Source: Fragilariopsis cylindrus CCMP1102 | Taxonomy: Eukaryota; Bacillariophyta; Bacillariophyceae; Bacillariales; Bacillariaceae | Direction: 5' to 3' | NCBI GenBank assembly: GCA_900095095.1 | Contig: FMBT01000290.1 | Coordinates: 310,001-374,000, forward strand | Length of the DNA: 64,000 nucleotides | In this document: positions 43,053-53,700 of the stretch, one piece after another | Layout of the letters: every line of letters starts with the position of its first letter | Position numbering within the stretch: position 1 is the first letter of the stretch | The notes under the pieces: generated by a model | What the model was told of the DNA's origin: nothing | Databases searched by the model: none | Seen by the model: the letters and a program-made list of their open reading frames with translations, nothing else | Position numbers and translations under genes: made by a program

Positions 43053-43883
43053 TTATTCTATGTTTTCTTGTATTGGCATACTAATGTCGTATGCTGCACA
43101 AAAGTCATTCCTTCCCGTTTCAACAGCCCGTTGTTGATTCTTCCTACTCCACTTTGTTGCCAAGTATGCAACATTTTCTTTATTCGTTGGACCACATTTA
43201 ACATGATATGCAACCAATACATGTTTGATATATTTCTTACAATATCGTACACGTGATGGAAAGTAAGCACCCATCCCTCGTAATGAATCAACAATCTCAA
43301 TCTCACTATTATCAGCAGCATTATTATTTTCCTCTAATAGTTCTACTTGATTATTTTGAGTTTGATCATTTTGATTTTGACTTTGACTTGAATCACTGTT
43401 GTTACTACTACCATCCTCATCCTCATCCTCATTACTACTATTATTATTCTCCTCGATATTGTTACTACGAAGAATTCTTTCCCGACATAAACTCCTTGCG
43501 GATTGTTTAAATGATTCCAATTCGATTGGTTGGTACCAACGATTATCTTTCTCTTCTTTTGTTATCTCGCCTGAGGTTTCAATGTATGCAAGTGTTACAT
43601 CATCACCGAAGTAAACTCCTCTTTTGTTATTATCTGTTGTACTGATAGTACATCTAAGCTTTTTTGTAGGTGGCTTTTTTAACCATAATGGTGACGCGGT
43701 TGGTGATACAACCATTGGGGGTGGTAGTGGAGGAAGATTAGGAGGAAGAGGATTTGTCTTTTGTAGTACCATCATTGTTTTTGATATGGTCTCATTGTTC
43801 ATTATGATGATAGGAGCAGTAGAATGCACCTTCGTAGGTAGAGGATAATGGATAGATTGGAAGACTTTGTTCTCGTTTATCAT
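43053..43883 (-). CDS. Diatom lineage-specific family protein of unknown function
   Basis: A single exon of 276 residues. It fits an uncharacterised family that is abundant in diatom genomes: GVYFGDDVTLAYIETSG, then an EITKEEKDNRWYQPIELESFKQ-type block, a gap, then SLRGMGAYFPSRV (family RGLE/RGLG position), and a C-terminal helix with HVLVAYHVKCG and ATKWSRKNQQRAVETGRNDF. This identification is from memory of the pattern. The middle is a Glu/Asn/Ser/Gln-rich low-complexity run and the N-terminus is Pro-rich. No signal peptide or membrane segment is visible. Function is unknown. It is one reason for assigning the window to a diatom. Confidence 0.72.
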   Translation of the reverse strand: MINENKVFQSIHYPLPTKVHSTAPIIIMNNETISKTMMVLQKTNPLPPNLPPLPPPMVVSPTASPLWLKKPPTKKLRCTISTTDNNKRGVYFGDDVTLAYIETSGEITKEEKDNRWYQPIELESFKQSARSLCRERILRSNNIEENNNSSNEDEDEDGSSNNSDSSQSQNQNDQTQNNQVELLEENNNAADNSEIEIVDSLRGMGAYFPSRVRYCKKYIKHVLVAYHVKCGPTNKENVAYLATKWSRKNQQRAVETGRNDFCAAYDISMPIQENIE

Positions 43884-44299
43884 CGTATTTATTTGGCTAC
43901 GTAGTTTTCTTTGATGATAATAAAATAATATGATAATTGGTAGATACGAGTATTTCGATTCCTACGATCAGGTACGATTCACATATACAGTACATTAACA
44001 AAGGTTTATGACAAGAAATGCTCGATATAACGGAAAAATACAGAATGATCGGCGGTCTGATCGTGAAGATGTTGTGATGACTAATTGAATTTCCAGTTTC
44101 TTGCCAAGATCTTGCCAAGATTACAAGTAATAATTTCCCGATCGATCGTAGAATGTCCAATATAAATCTTCTTCAACATTTGTGCTTTCTCAAAAAGAGA
44201 ACACGCGACGTGATTAGAGCAGGATTAGAATTTATAATAGCCCTGATGAATAATGGGCGAAGGATGACTTTTGATATCAATTTAGTTAAACCCCTCAAT

Positions 44300-44742
44300 T
44301 CCTGGGCCTTCCGGCACTTGTAAATATTGTGAGGGTTGATCGAAAACTCATAATTAAGTTCATTTTTGCAAAAGCGGGTACCCCATACCCGCTTTTTAGG
44401 TAAGTGGGTAAGCAAAGCGGGTAACCCTAATTGCTTTTTAGGGAAGCAAGTATGCAAAGCGGGTAGGGGTAACGCTTTTTTCAAAGCGGGTATGGAATTT
44501 ATTTTATAGCCTATTTTTACAGCGTGGCAAGCATATCCGCTTTTTTACAAAGCAGGCAAGTAAAGCAGGTAGGGGTGCCCACTTTTTAGGGAAGTGGGTA
44601 TGATGCATATGCTAAGCGGGTACCCTTACCCACTATTTAGGAAAGCGGGTAAGCAAAGCGGTATCCCAACACGCTTACAAAAACTCAAATAATTTAGATT
44701 CTACCAAACCCCCAGAAATTATTAGTGCCACAAGGCCCTGGC
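44300..44742. repeat. Foldback-like element with inverted arms and GCGGGTA hairpin units
   Basis: The left arm (44300-44380, starting cctgggccttccggcact) is imperfectly inverted relative to the right arm (44655-44742, whose reverse complement starts ccagggccttgtggcact). The core carries GCGGGTA at 44374, 44417, 44459, 44486, 44616 and 44645, plus GCAGGTA and GTGGGTA variants. Many units are followed by their complement (TACCCGC, TACCCAC) and by CTTTTTAGGGAAG. The first units recur every 42-43 bp. It resembles a non-autonomous foldback or MITE-like element. No transposase is present and no target-site duplication was identified. Confidence 0.6.
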
Positions 44743-44921
44743 CAAGAAGGGCTATCAATTATGATAATATATTATTGCTTTTACCTTGTAATTGTAAGGA
44801 CTGAGAGTCATTCCCTCCAGAAGAGAATACACGACCCACACCCATAATTATACCGGTACCCCTACTCATGATTGTATCAATTCTACTTTGGTTAAGAAAT
44901 CAGTTCTTTTTCGTTTGGTTG

Positions 44922-45139
44922 AAGTTTTGCTGGAAGAGAACCATCAGCAGAAGGATAATTTTATAGTATATCCTTTGCTGTGGTGGAGACTAATGTGACT
45001 TGTCTTAGATTACCAATGAGACTCAAACGCTGTGAATATATCTTTTGTTCCGGAGTTCTTTATCCTCGAAAGATAACAAATGGTCACTGACATACCACTT
45101 TTCCCCTCTATTTATCTTCATCTTTTGTGACTGCTAGCC
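44922..45139 (+). repeat. Dispersed repeat, copy B
   Basis: This stretch matches the minus strand of 50003-50213 along nearly its whole length. The strongest parts are gactaatgtgact, agattaccaa with gagactcaa, and ctgacataccacttttcc. The copies differ by scattered substitutions and small indels, so the duplication is old. The family was not identified. Confidence 0.8.
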
Positions 45140-45365
45140 GTTCATTTTATTTGCTCATTTACTACCATTTATTCTCAATCAACAATGTCTCTACTATATA
45201 TGCATTGTTTGGATGGATGGCATTGCTAGCCATGTTGTTTTAAAACAAAGCTAGCCATGTTTTTTTAAAACAAAACGGATACAAAATGCCCCTAAAATAA
45301 AATGAATAAATCTTTCCTAATTCATGTTTCTAAGGTGAAGCACTTCCATTATGTATATATGATGT

Positions 45366-45396
<31 letters not shown>

Positions 45397-45933
45397 ATAT
45401 ATAACTATTCTTTATTCATTCATAAAATATTGTCTTCGAAAGTTTCCTTGTAAATTCTTGTATCTGCTTTTTATCAACAGCATCTGTAAGTTCGTTGTAT
45501 TTGGTTACTTTTTCATGGCAATTCTAGTCAAGGTTTTGCTGTTACATGTTTCTTGAAGTGTTTTTAACATGAGTTGGTTGGTTTTGTAATTTCTTCCAGG
45601 AGACCTGTGTACAGTAGTTTAGGTGCATAGGAGAGCTCGTAGGCTATTTTCTATTTTCACTAACATGTTTTCAGTGCCGCACGCTAGTTTCAATCTAGCG
45701 CGCGAGCAAATTAGATCGCGCCCAACCCATACGTGATCGCTCGAATTTTCAATTCTAGGAATTATCTCATAAAATTACAAATATCTTTTTTTTTTCCATG
45801 AGCATCTTCTCCATCACTTGACTTGTACAACATATCTTGCTACTGCCTAGTATTCAATATCGGTCGGTCGATTTGCATACAATTACTCCTGTTGCGGCAG
45901 TCACATATTGAATATATCTCATCAGCAGTCGCC

Positions 45934-46773
45934 ATGGCAGAATATTTAGTGACGTTTGCCGCTGGTGCCTCGTACGGGCTGACTACAGTTATCGTCGGCC
46001 AACCACTAGATACGATCAAAGTGAGGATGCAAGGCTTGCCGAGTGCATCGAAATTACCAAGTTACAAAGTAGCGGGTGATTTATTTGCAAAGGAAGGCAT
46101 TGCGGGGTTGTATAGAGGGGGTGTACCACTTTTTTTTGGTGGTTCTCTTATGAGATCGGCGCAATTTGGTGTATCGGGTGCAACTAACGCCTGGTTGGTA
46201 GAAAAGTACGGACCAGCCGAACACACTTTTGGTATCTTCGATTGGCAAGTGATTGTTGCAGGAGCAGCGGGGGGTATGTCAAGAGGTCTCATTGAAATCC
46301 CCACAGACTATTTCAAAACGAGGAGACAGGTCGAGCAAAAGTGGAATATTAAACAAGTCTTCGATGGTACCGGTGTTACGTTGGCACGCAATACTGTCCT
46401 TTACGCAGGGTTTATGGTATATATTGATTTAGCGAAACAACTTTGTAGGAGTGGGCATGTACCAGCTATTCTAATGACAGACGATAAACAAAATCTAAGT
46501 CCATTCCCAAAGGGAGCAATTTGTGCGAATATGGCTTGGTTGACTGTATGGCCCGCTGATGTTATCAAAACACAACGTCAATCTGGTAACTATGCCACCA
46601 AAAGTACATTTCAACTGCTGAAAGATAATATTAAAACTGGTCGTCTTTATCGTGGAGTTTTGCCTGGACTAGTGCGATCTACAATAGCAAATGGAAGCTC
46701 TATGGTCGTATATGAATACGTTGCTACGACACTCACGAAAAAATTCGACCTTGAACGAACCGATTTGGCATAA
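45934..46773 (+). CDS. Mitochondrial carrier family (SLC25) transporter
   Basis: A single exon of 279 residues from the ATG at 45934, which has a good context (gccATGg) and starts where the family starts; an upstream in-frame ATG at 45823 would add 37 unlikely residues. Three carrier repeats are visible through their signatures: QPLDTIKVRMQ, IPTDYFKTRRQ and WPADVIKTQRQ, with the matching G-x-LYRG motifs (AGLYRGGVP, GRLYRGVLPG). The glycine-rich helix starts (AAGASYGL, GAAGGMSRG) are typical. Carriers of this type move solutes across the mitochondrial inner membrane. The pattern leans toward the ornithine/carnitine-like branch, but the substrate is not assignable. Confidence 0.9.
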   Translation: MAEYLVTFAAGASYGLTTVIVGQPLDTIKVRMQGLPSASKLPSYKVAGDLFAKEGIAGLYRGGVPLFFGGSLMRSAQFGVSGATNAWLVEKYGPAEHTFGIFDWQVIVAGAAGGMSRGLIEIPTDYFKTRRQVEQKWNIKQVFDGTGVTLARNTVLYAGFMVYIDLAKQLCRSGHVPAILMTDDKQNLSPFPKGAICANMAWLTVWPADVIKTQRQSGNYATKSTFQLLKDNIKTGRLYRGVLPGLVRSTIANGSSMVVYEYVATTLTKKFDLERTDLA

Positions 46774-47085
46774 CCACTGCACGTATTTAGTAATCAATTT
46801 TTGTGGTATTATCTCGATTTCTTTTCTAATACAATGTATATGAATAATATGAATATTTAGGACGGACGCAACAATGCGTTCATGTAATAGTAAAGATATC
46901 ATTATATCCAAACTGTAACTACTTTATAATGCGCTTCTACCTATCTTTCTATCTTATTAATGCATCACATAAATAATAGAGATAGACGCTAGATATAAAA
47001 AGAACCCCAAAAATAAAATGTATAATTTTTTTGTTTCTTTCTGTTTCTGTCTGATTATCTTTTTTTTCTGATTCTTTTAATACTA
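46774..47085. other. Convergent 3' intergenic region
   Basis: A 312-bp AT-rich gap between the carrier and MTR3 3' ends, with AATAAA-like signals for both strands. Nothing else was seen. Confidence 0.4.
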
Positions 47086-48171
47086 TTATTGTTTCAATCT
47101 ACTGTTGGTATCAGAAGAATCCATGTCGTCGTTTTCGTTTGATGATGACAATGATGATATCCATGATTCTCTCATAAATTTATGCATAGTCCGACACCCA
47201 TCACGACACAATTCCATTGCATGAGATGCCATATCCGATGATAATCGACCTGATTGACTCCATAGTGTTACCTCCTTATGATTAGGTGTCATTGCTAAAC
47301 AAATTAATGCAACATTAGTACTTGTTGTTGTAACTTCTCGTTCAGTTGGGTCAGCTAAATATAACCATCGATCTTCTTCTTCTTCTTCTTCTTCTTTATT
47401 ATTACTATTAGTATTAGGATTCTCAACAACGGCTACTGTACAACTTGTAACAACATCACGAAGTTCAACACGTGCATCAACTAATGCCATAGATGCTGCT
47501 GTAATTGCTGCTGATAAACAACTACCATCATCTTGTAATACAGTTGTTGTAACAATAATTGTACACTTTGGATATTTCTCTAAAATTATTACAGGTAATA
47601 ATGATGCAGTTAATCGACGTGACAAATCTGATTCACGTAATGTAATTTCTTGATTTAATTTTCCTGCACTTTGTTGTGTTGTATTTGTTGTTGCTGCTGC
47701 TTCTTTGTTATTATTGCTATTGCTGTTACTATCCAAAGCTGATACAGACTGTGATCGTTGTGAAACTTGGTTGATACCAATATGGGGTGCATACTTAACA
47801 TGGCATTTTAGACATCCAATATCATTACTAGCTTCATTACAATTGCTACCACTTTTGTTATTATTATTACTACTAGTTGCCGCAGCAGCGATTTGAACTT
47901 CAGCTATCACTTTTGTATGACCAAGTTCAACCAATGATGAACCTAATGCACGTGTTATAACAGATGTTTCTAATACCATTCGACGTAGTTCATGACCAGC
48001 AGAGCGACCATCATACCGCCGTTTATTATTATTAGTACCACCACTACTTGTACACTTAGCAGATTTATTATTGCTGTTGTCGTTTTCGTCGTTTCCTTGA
48101 TTCTGAGCAGCACTCGATGGTAGTGGAAGAGGTACGTAACAATTCGATAGTTTAGCTGGTCGTCGCGGCAT
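47086..48171 (-). CDS. MTR3: Exosome core subunit, RNase PH fold (MTR3/EXOSC6-like)
   Basis: A single exon of 361 residues. RNase PH-family landmarks: RRYDGRSAGHELRRM at the start of the fold, SSLVELGHTKVIAEV, then VLQDDGSCLSAAITAASMAL and a VELRDVV strand, then WLYLADPTEREV and a C-terminal helix (ELCRDGCRTMHKFM). MTR3 is a catalytically inert subunit of the nine-subunit ring of the RNA exosome. RRP41 or RRP46 are the alternatives; the LADPT motif and the absence of an RRP41-type phosphate-binding arginine pattern favour MTR3. Several Asn/Ser/Glu-rich inserts (for example NNNNKSGSNCNE) sit in loops, giving a longer protein than the usual 270. Confidence 0.82.
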   Translation of the reverse strand: MPRRPAKLSNCYVPLPLPSSAAQNQGNDENDNSNNKSAKCTSSGGTNNNKRRYDGRSAGHELRRMVLETSVITRALGSSLVELGHTKVIAEVQIAAAATSSNNNNKSGSNCNEASNDIGCLKCHVKYAPHIGINQVSQRSQSVSALDSNSNSNNNKEAAATTNTTQQSAGKLNQEITLRESDLSRRLTASLLPVIILEKYPKCTIIVTTTVLQDDGSCLSAAITAASMALVDARVELRDVVTSCTVAVVENPNTNSNNKEEEEEEEDRWLYLADPTEREVTTTSTNVALICLAMTPNHKEVTLWSQSGRLSSDMASHAMELCRDGCRTMHKFMRESWISSLSSSNENDDMDSSDTNSRLKQ

Positions 48172-48691
48172 ACTTCTATACGCTCTACTCTAGTTAGTAC
48201 TTGATGCGGTGTTCTGATGCCGGTTGCTTTCTTTTAAGATCTTATTTTACTGTATTGATTTTGTGTCGTCATGGTGAATATCGCCCTTTTCAAACAATTT
48301 GCTTTTTTTTAGCTGTACTAGTATTTTTGAGGCAAATTCAAATCGATCTCATTGAAAAGAAAAAAAAATGGATGGTGTGATGAGTGCGCGCCTTCCAAAA
48401 AAAACTCCGAGAACTGAACGCGCGCACTGGAAGCATGATTTCTAGTCGATCTAGTCAAATAGGTACGAAACATACCTTAAAAATATTATTATCAAAAAGC
48501 AAAACAAACAACAGCAACAACAATAAAACAACAACAACAACTCTACGACAAGAAGAAAGCAAAACTACTATCTTATTAACGTTTAACGTTGTCACAAGAT
48601 CATCACTATTGAAATCATACCGTCCAGTGCGATAGTTTAAAAGAAAATCAAAGTTCCAATCATCGTCCAATAAATTGAAAGCAATCATATA
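48172..48691. promoter_or_regulatory. Divergent intergenic region, MTR3 / U1-C-like
   Basis: A 520-bp gap that must hold both promoters. It contains poly-A tracts, a CGCGCGC-type point near 48419 and CAA runs near 48508-48541. No known motif was assigned. Confidence 0.45.
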
Positions 48692-49661
48692 ATGCCCCGT
48701 TTCTTTGATGATTATTCGAATACATATCTGACACATGATAGTGCAGCTGGTAGGAAACAACAACGTCGTGGATGGAAATTTCGTGAAAATTTTAAATTAC
48801 ATTATGAAACGCATATTGTTGAATGGCGTAAGGGTGGAATGGGATTAGCATCAGCTCAACAAGGGTATATCCGTGCAAGAGGTACAGATGATCCATTAAT
48901 ACCACCATTACCAGATGGATGGACTGAAGATACAGATGAATGTACCGGTATATCATTTTATTATAATGATGAAACTGGTAAAAGGACATGGGTCAGGTAG
49001 GTTGGGAATTAGTGAAATAAAACAGATTCTACAGTACGCAACGAGTGCTTATCTTGGTAGTAGTTCATGATTGTCGGCTCCATTTATCAAATGCGATGCA
49101 CCAAATCCATGTCCATTACAATTCGTCTTGGTTCTATAATTTTTTGACACTGACAATAAAATCCCTTTTCATCTTTTTTATCCATGAATTTATGTTTTCA
49201 GGCCTGGCTTTATTCCACCTCCTCCCGGTGGGGGTGGTAATAATCGCGGTGGTGGCGGCGGTGGTGGTCATATGATGGGAAACAGAGGAGGACATCAAAT
49301 GAACAATAACTACAATAACAACAACCGGAACAACTTCAATAATCAGCATCAGCATCGTCAACAACAGCAACCATTTCATCATCAACAGCAGCAGCAGCAG
49401 CAGCGAGGAGGTCCGCAGGGTGGTCCTCCGGGTCCACCGCCACCATATGGAGGACATCCTGGTAGTATGAGTGGAAATCTACAACGTCCTCCTCCATTCC
49501 AACATCAACAGCATCAGCAACAACAAGGAATGCCACAACGTCCTCCTCCACCGCCATTCCAACAGCATCAGCAACAACAACAACAAGGAATGCCACAACG
49601 GCCACCGTCATATCCACCACCACCACCGCAGGGAAACTTTCAAAGACCTCCCGGATATTAG
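48692..49661 (+). CDS. U1-C-like protein with degenerate zinc finger, WW domain and Pro/Gln-rich tail
   Basis: Two exons, 48692..48996 and 49202..49661, give 254 residues; the 205-nt intron splits AG|G in front of PGFIPPPP. The first 35 residues match U1 snRNP protein C position by position (MPRFFDDYSNTYLTHDSAAG then RKQQRRGWKFRENFK). All four zinc ligands of U1-C (Cys6, Cys9, His24, His30) are replaced, by Asp, Ser, Gln and Phe. A WW domain follows at about 72-104 (LPDGWTEDTDECTG, FYYNDETGKRTWVRP). The rest is Gly-, Asn-, Gln- and Pro-rich, like the tail of U1-C. U1-C stabilises pairing of U1 snRNA with the 5' splice site. This may be the U1-C of the organism or a derived splicing relative. 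Confidence 0.8.
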
Positions 49662-50718
49662 ATATTTTTTGCTATTAAAATAAATAAAGAATGATAATAA
49701 AGTACAATATACACCTTAAAAATATTAATTAGGAATGATTTATTCATATTATTTGAGGGGCTTTTTTTATCCGTTTTTTGATTTATTTTGTTCCTTTAAG
49801 ATAACAATATACGCAATGTAAGATATATACGCAACGTAACGTAATTTAAATTAAAAAAAACCAGCATCACCTATCCATCCATTATATATATAATCCATTA
49901 TTCCAAATAATATTACGTAGTTGAGACATTCTTGGTTGAGAATTCATTATGGTAGTAATTTCTCCCCCTTCCCTCTTCTTTTTATTATAGTAATCTAAAC
50001 CAAGCTAGCTATCACGAAAGATGAAAATAAATAAAGGAAAAGTGGTATGTCAGCGACCATTTTATCTTTTGAGGATAAATATCTGAACACAACTAAAAGT
50101 AAGGACTGTTCGCGGCGTTAATTGAGTCTCGTTGGTAATCTTGGACGAGTCACATTAGTCCCCACAACAAAGGAGATATAGGTGTCCTTCCAGTTCCCTC
50201 CCAGCGAAACTACAACACAATAGTCGACGCAAAACATATATGACGGCTTCGATCCGGCTCCCGTTGAGCCAAGCTCTTGCATGCATGATGCAAAGAACTC
50301 TAGTGTCTGTTATTGTTGTGGAACAATATGAGGTAGTTTGGAAAGGATATGCTTGCATCGACTTTTGATTGTATTTTTATAATAAAATAAAAGGCGTTCG
50401 GATGGTTGGTATGCGGGAAACACGGTCGGATATATATATATACTCGATTCGATCTTGCGCTGTAGTATCAGATCCCACGGTTGAATCTTAGCCGGGGACC
50501 CTTTCGCCAACGCTTTGACAATAGGTCAATTTTCATACATTCATTCATTTAGGACTTGACAATCAAACAATCAAACACACAAACACACAACAATTCTTCT
50601 GTCATGGAATACTCACTCTTCTTGTGATTTAATTTGTCTCAGCATAAACCCGACAAGGACCCCAGCTCCCAGCCTGTAATTGTCCCCATGCCTGTAAGCT
50701 GCATTCGAAAAGACCGAC
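49662..50718. other. Intergenic region with dispersed repeat copy A
   Basis: A 1.06-kb gap between convergent genes. It holds dispersed repeat copy A (50003-50213), a (TA)n tract near 50431 and a GC-richer segment at 50455-50520 that I checked for snRNA identity without success. Confidence 0.5.
50003..50213 (-). repeat. Dispersed repeat, copy A
   Basis: On the minus strand this matches 44922-45139: gggactaatgtgactcg, agattaccaacgagactcaa, gctgacataccacttttcc and a final tttcatcttt. In both copies part of the unit is open in a frame giving TNVT..RLP.RL, so it may derive from coding DNA. Family was not identified. Confidence 0.8.
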
Positions 50719-53700
50719 CTACTCACATGGCGCCAGGTTTGTGAGAACAAAAACTTTATCATCTCCGACAACTTTAAAACTGCGAATACTGGCCAAATAA
50801 CGCCTACTTGAATCAAACTGACTGCCATCAGTCATCTGGATCATATTTTTCAGTAGTTCTCGAATCTCTTCTCCAGTCACCACTTTCAAAGATCCTGATC
50901 TATCAGCAATGAGAATGGCTTGCATATTATTTGATACGACCTTGAGTAAGTGGATAGTACCAGTAAATATACCTACATTGTCTTGATTCCTATAGTCCGA
51001 CAAGCCACTACCACCAAACTTAAATTTTGAATGTAAGCCAAACTCCAGATTGTATTCGCACCTTCGCACACGATCATTGTGCCTCAGCAGTAAGGATTGG
51101 ACCTCAAAATTGTGGTTAGGAAGAGCAGTCAGCCAGCTTTTATGGTGTATGAAGATAGCTGTGCGATGTAACAGAGATTGTGTCAGATAATGAGGGTACA
51201 TCATATTTGAAGAAGAAGAAGAACAATAGAGAAGAAGAAGAACAATAGATGGATCGATTGATTCATTCATTCACCTCTACAGAAGATGTATTTACTTACA
51301 TCGAAAATTGTTCCCTTCCCATTTTCGAATGTGAACATTTCTGAGTCGAAGGAAAGTACCAACAGGAACATGTTCACTGATTAAATTCCAGTGCGATTTC
51401 TCCCATATAACAACATTTGAAATTCGTCCACACAAAGTCTTCGGTATTTCCATTGTAATGTTCGATTCTTGACATTGTTGCGACGCAGTTATAGCCCGCT
51501 CGACAGCCTTTGATTGTGCTATCCTGCGTTCCCTTGTTGACTGACCGACGCTCGACTGCATGAATAGGCTGCATATGAGGTAAAAGGATGGTGATGCGTT
51601 AAGTAGAAGAGTGAGAAGCGCAATGGTCAAATTATGATAGATTTTGTGATATTAGAATTATTATCAGAACTTACGGGTCCGAAGGAGGATATCCTGTTCC
51701 ATCCCACACACGCAAGAATCCCTGAGGAAGAACACCCGAAGGTTGCGAAGAGTAACGATTCTTTTCGACAACCATGACAGTGATGTCCTTATCTTCGATA
51801 GTCTTTTCGTCGTCATCTTTCATGGATAACATATCAGCCAGAGTAAAGCAGTGTTCGGATTTAATGCTTGGATTTTTCTTCATATGATATTTGGCCCAGT
51901 ACCAAAGAATTTGCGACCTTTCTTCATCCAATCGGTTAAAACTAAATGTAGAGTTAGCGGATGGAAATCCCTTCCATCCTTCTTCTGTCTTCCTGACTAC
52001 AACAAACGAGCTTGATTTCAACCCCTGAAATTGTACTTCGCCTTTCCAGATCTAATAGAAAAAACAAAGAAAAGATCAACAACGCAAAGTTTGAACAGCA
52101 TTTTTGTGAGTATCGTATAAGTCTTAACTAGTTTAGAATTATTTAAAAACAAACACAAGCCTTAACATGAGCCACAAAACGAAAACGATCGAATACATAC
52201 CTCTACACGTGCTCTATGAACACGAATGATATCTCCCATCCAAACCACTTTAGGCAACTGACTTTGCTCTTTACAAAATATATTTAGTACCACAGGTGTG
52301 GTGCAGGAATCATCGATCAAGGTTACTGTAATCATCCAATCCCCACGTTTGGTTATTTTAGGAGGAGACAGGCTCTGGACAGCCGCGTAAATATTGACTG
52401 TCGCGTTTCGACCTCGACCTGCTTCCTTATTTCTGTCTATGATGTCTGTCATATTTTCCTAGAATGAAGACACCGTACGATAAAATAAAAGATAGAGAAT
52501 GAGTCTTCTGATGGTATTAATACAGTAGCATACTTTGTGGTCGAAACCCATGCTTTGATACACGGAGGAGATAGCTTACCAGTCTATCATATTTCATTTG
52601 TCCTGTACTCGATTGTTGCTTGGCCACTCCTTCAAAAGATATTGGTTGCACTGGTCTTTGTTGCGGTTGACGATGTAGCTCATCCTCCTGTGACTGTCTT
52701 TGAGGTGGTGGTACTTGCTGCTGCCGAATCGGTTGACGGGATACATCGAATACCTCCGTGTGGCTAGTTCGTGCCTCTTCTCCACGGCGTTGGGGATTTG
52801 GGTGAGTCTTAGCATGATGCGTTTCTTGAATCTGTTCCCGTGTTTCGCTCCTATTTCTTGTTGTTGTCGTCATCGCCGTTGTAGTAGCAGTCATCGTCGA
52901 TTCTTTTTCCGTTGTACCAATATCTTCATTTTGTTTTCCATTCCCGTTTTGATTCTTGTAAAGATTCCAACTTTCTTGTAATGGATTTAAGAAAACGTTA
53001 TTGTTCTGGTTCACAGTATTAGTCGCCATCCCATTTTCTCCCTCCTCCGGAGAATTTTCTTCACTGCTCGATAGAAAATTATTCTCCAGTGTACGTTTTG
53101 ACAAAATCAGCTCTGAGGCTGCATCTACATCGGTTACGACACTATTCTCTATTTTATATTTCTTCACAGCCATTAATCGTATTTCCATATCATCCGAATC
53201 AAATCGAATATTTTCAGACTTATGCTTCGCAATAGATTCATCTCCGATGCAAAAACAATATTCTACCAAGTCTTCTTTGTTCTTCCAATTCCTTGGATCT
53301 ACTCGGTATGGAAAAATACAAATAGCAGGTACATTAGAAAAACTCATCACGATATCCGTGGTATGAGTGGTAACAGTAGCAGCATTATTCCTTTGAGATT
53401 GTCGCTGTTTCTTTCGTTGTTGCTGTATCCATTCCGAAACGGCAGTAGCATAGGAATTATAAAAAAATACTTTAATCCGTTGGTGATGCATTGGTCGACG
53501 AATGGACTGATTATAATTTTGACCACCGATAGGAGGATGATCCGAAGACAATAGTTGAATCTGTTCGACTTCTAGATGTATCACTTGTTTGTATGCAGTA
53601 GCGATCGGACCATCGTCCTCCCTTTCTTCAAAGATACGTCGAGAAGGAGTACTTGTAGTAGAACGACAACTACTCGTGTTTTGCCAAATTTCAACTACGG

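Larger units (their letters stand above)
43884..45933. other. Repeat-rich intergenic region
   Basis: A 2.05-kb gap upstream of the carrier gene. It contains the foldback-like element (44300-44742), one copy of a dispersed repeat (44922-45139), a TATA-type microsatellite (about 45355-45403) and a short palindrome (GCTAG...CTAGC near 45688-45704). No protein gene was recognised. Confidence 0.6.

Noticed and set aside
45680-45735. GCTAG/CTAGC palindrome with GCGCGC as a tRNA-like gene
   Set aside because: No acceptor stem, no T-loop GTTCRA motif and no terminator.
50440-50520. GC-richer segment resembling the 5' end of U4 or part of U2 snRNA
   Set aside because: Only scattered matches such as TTGCGCTGTAGTATC; the conserved stems and Sm site could not be placed.
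50613-50718. Possible sixth exon of the POT1 gene (SYRHGDNYRLGAGV in frame)
   Set aside because: It would need an intron of only 28 nt after GTGAGT, too short to splice; the stop at 50719 is preferred.
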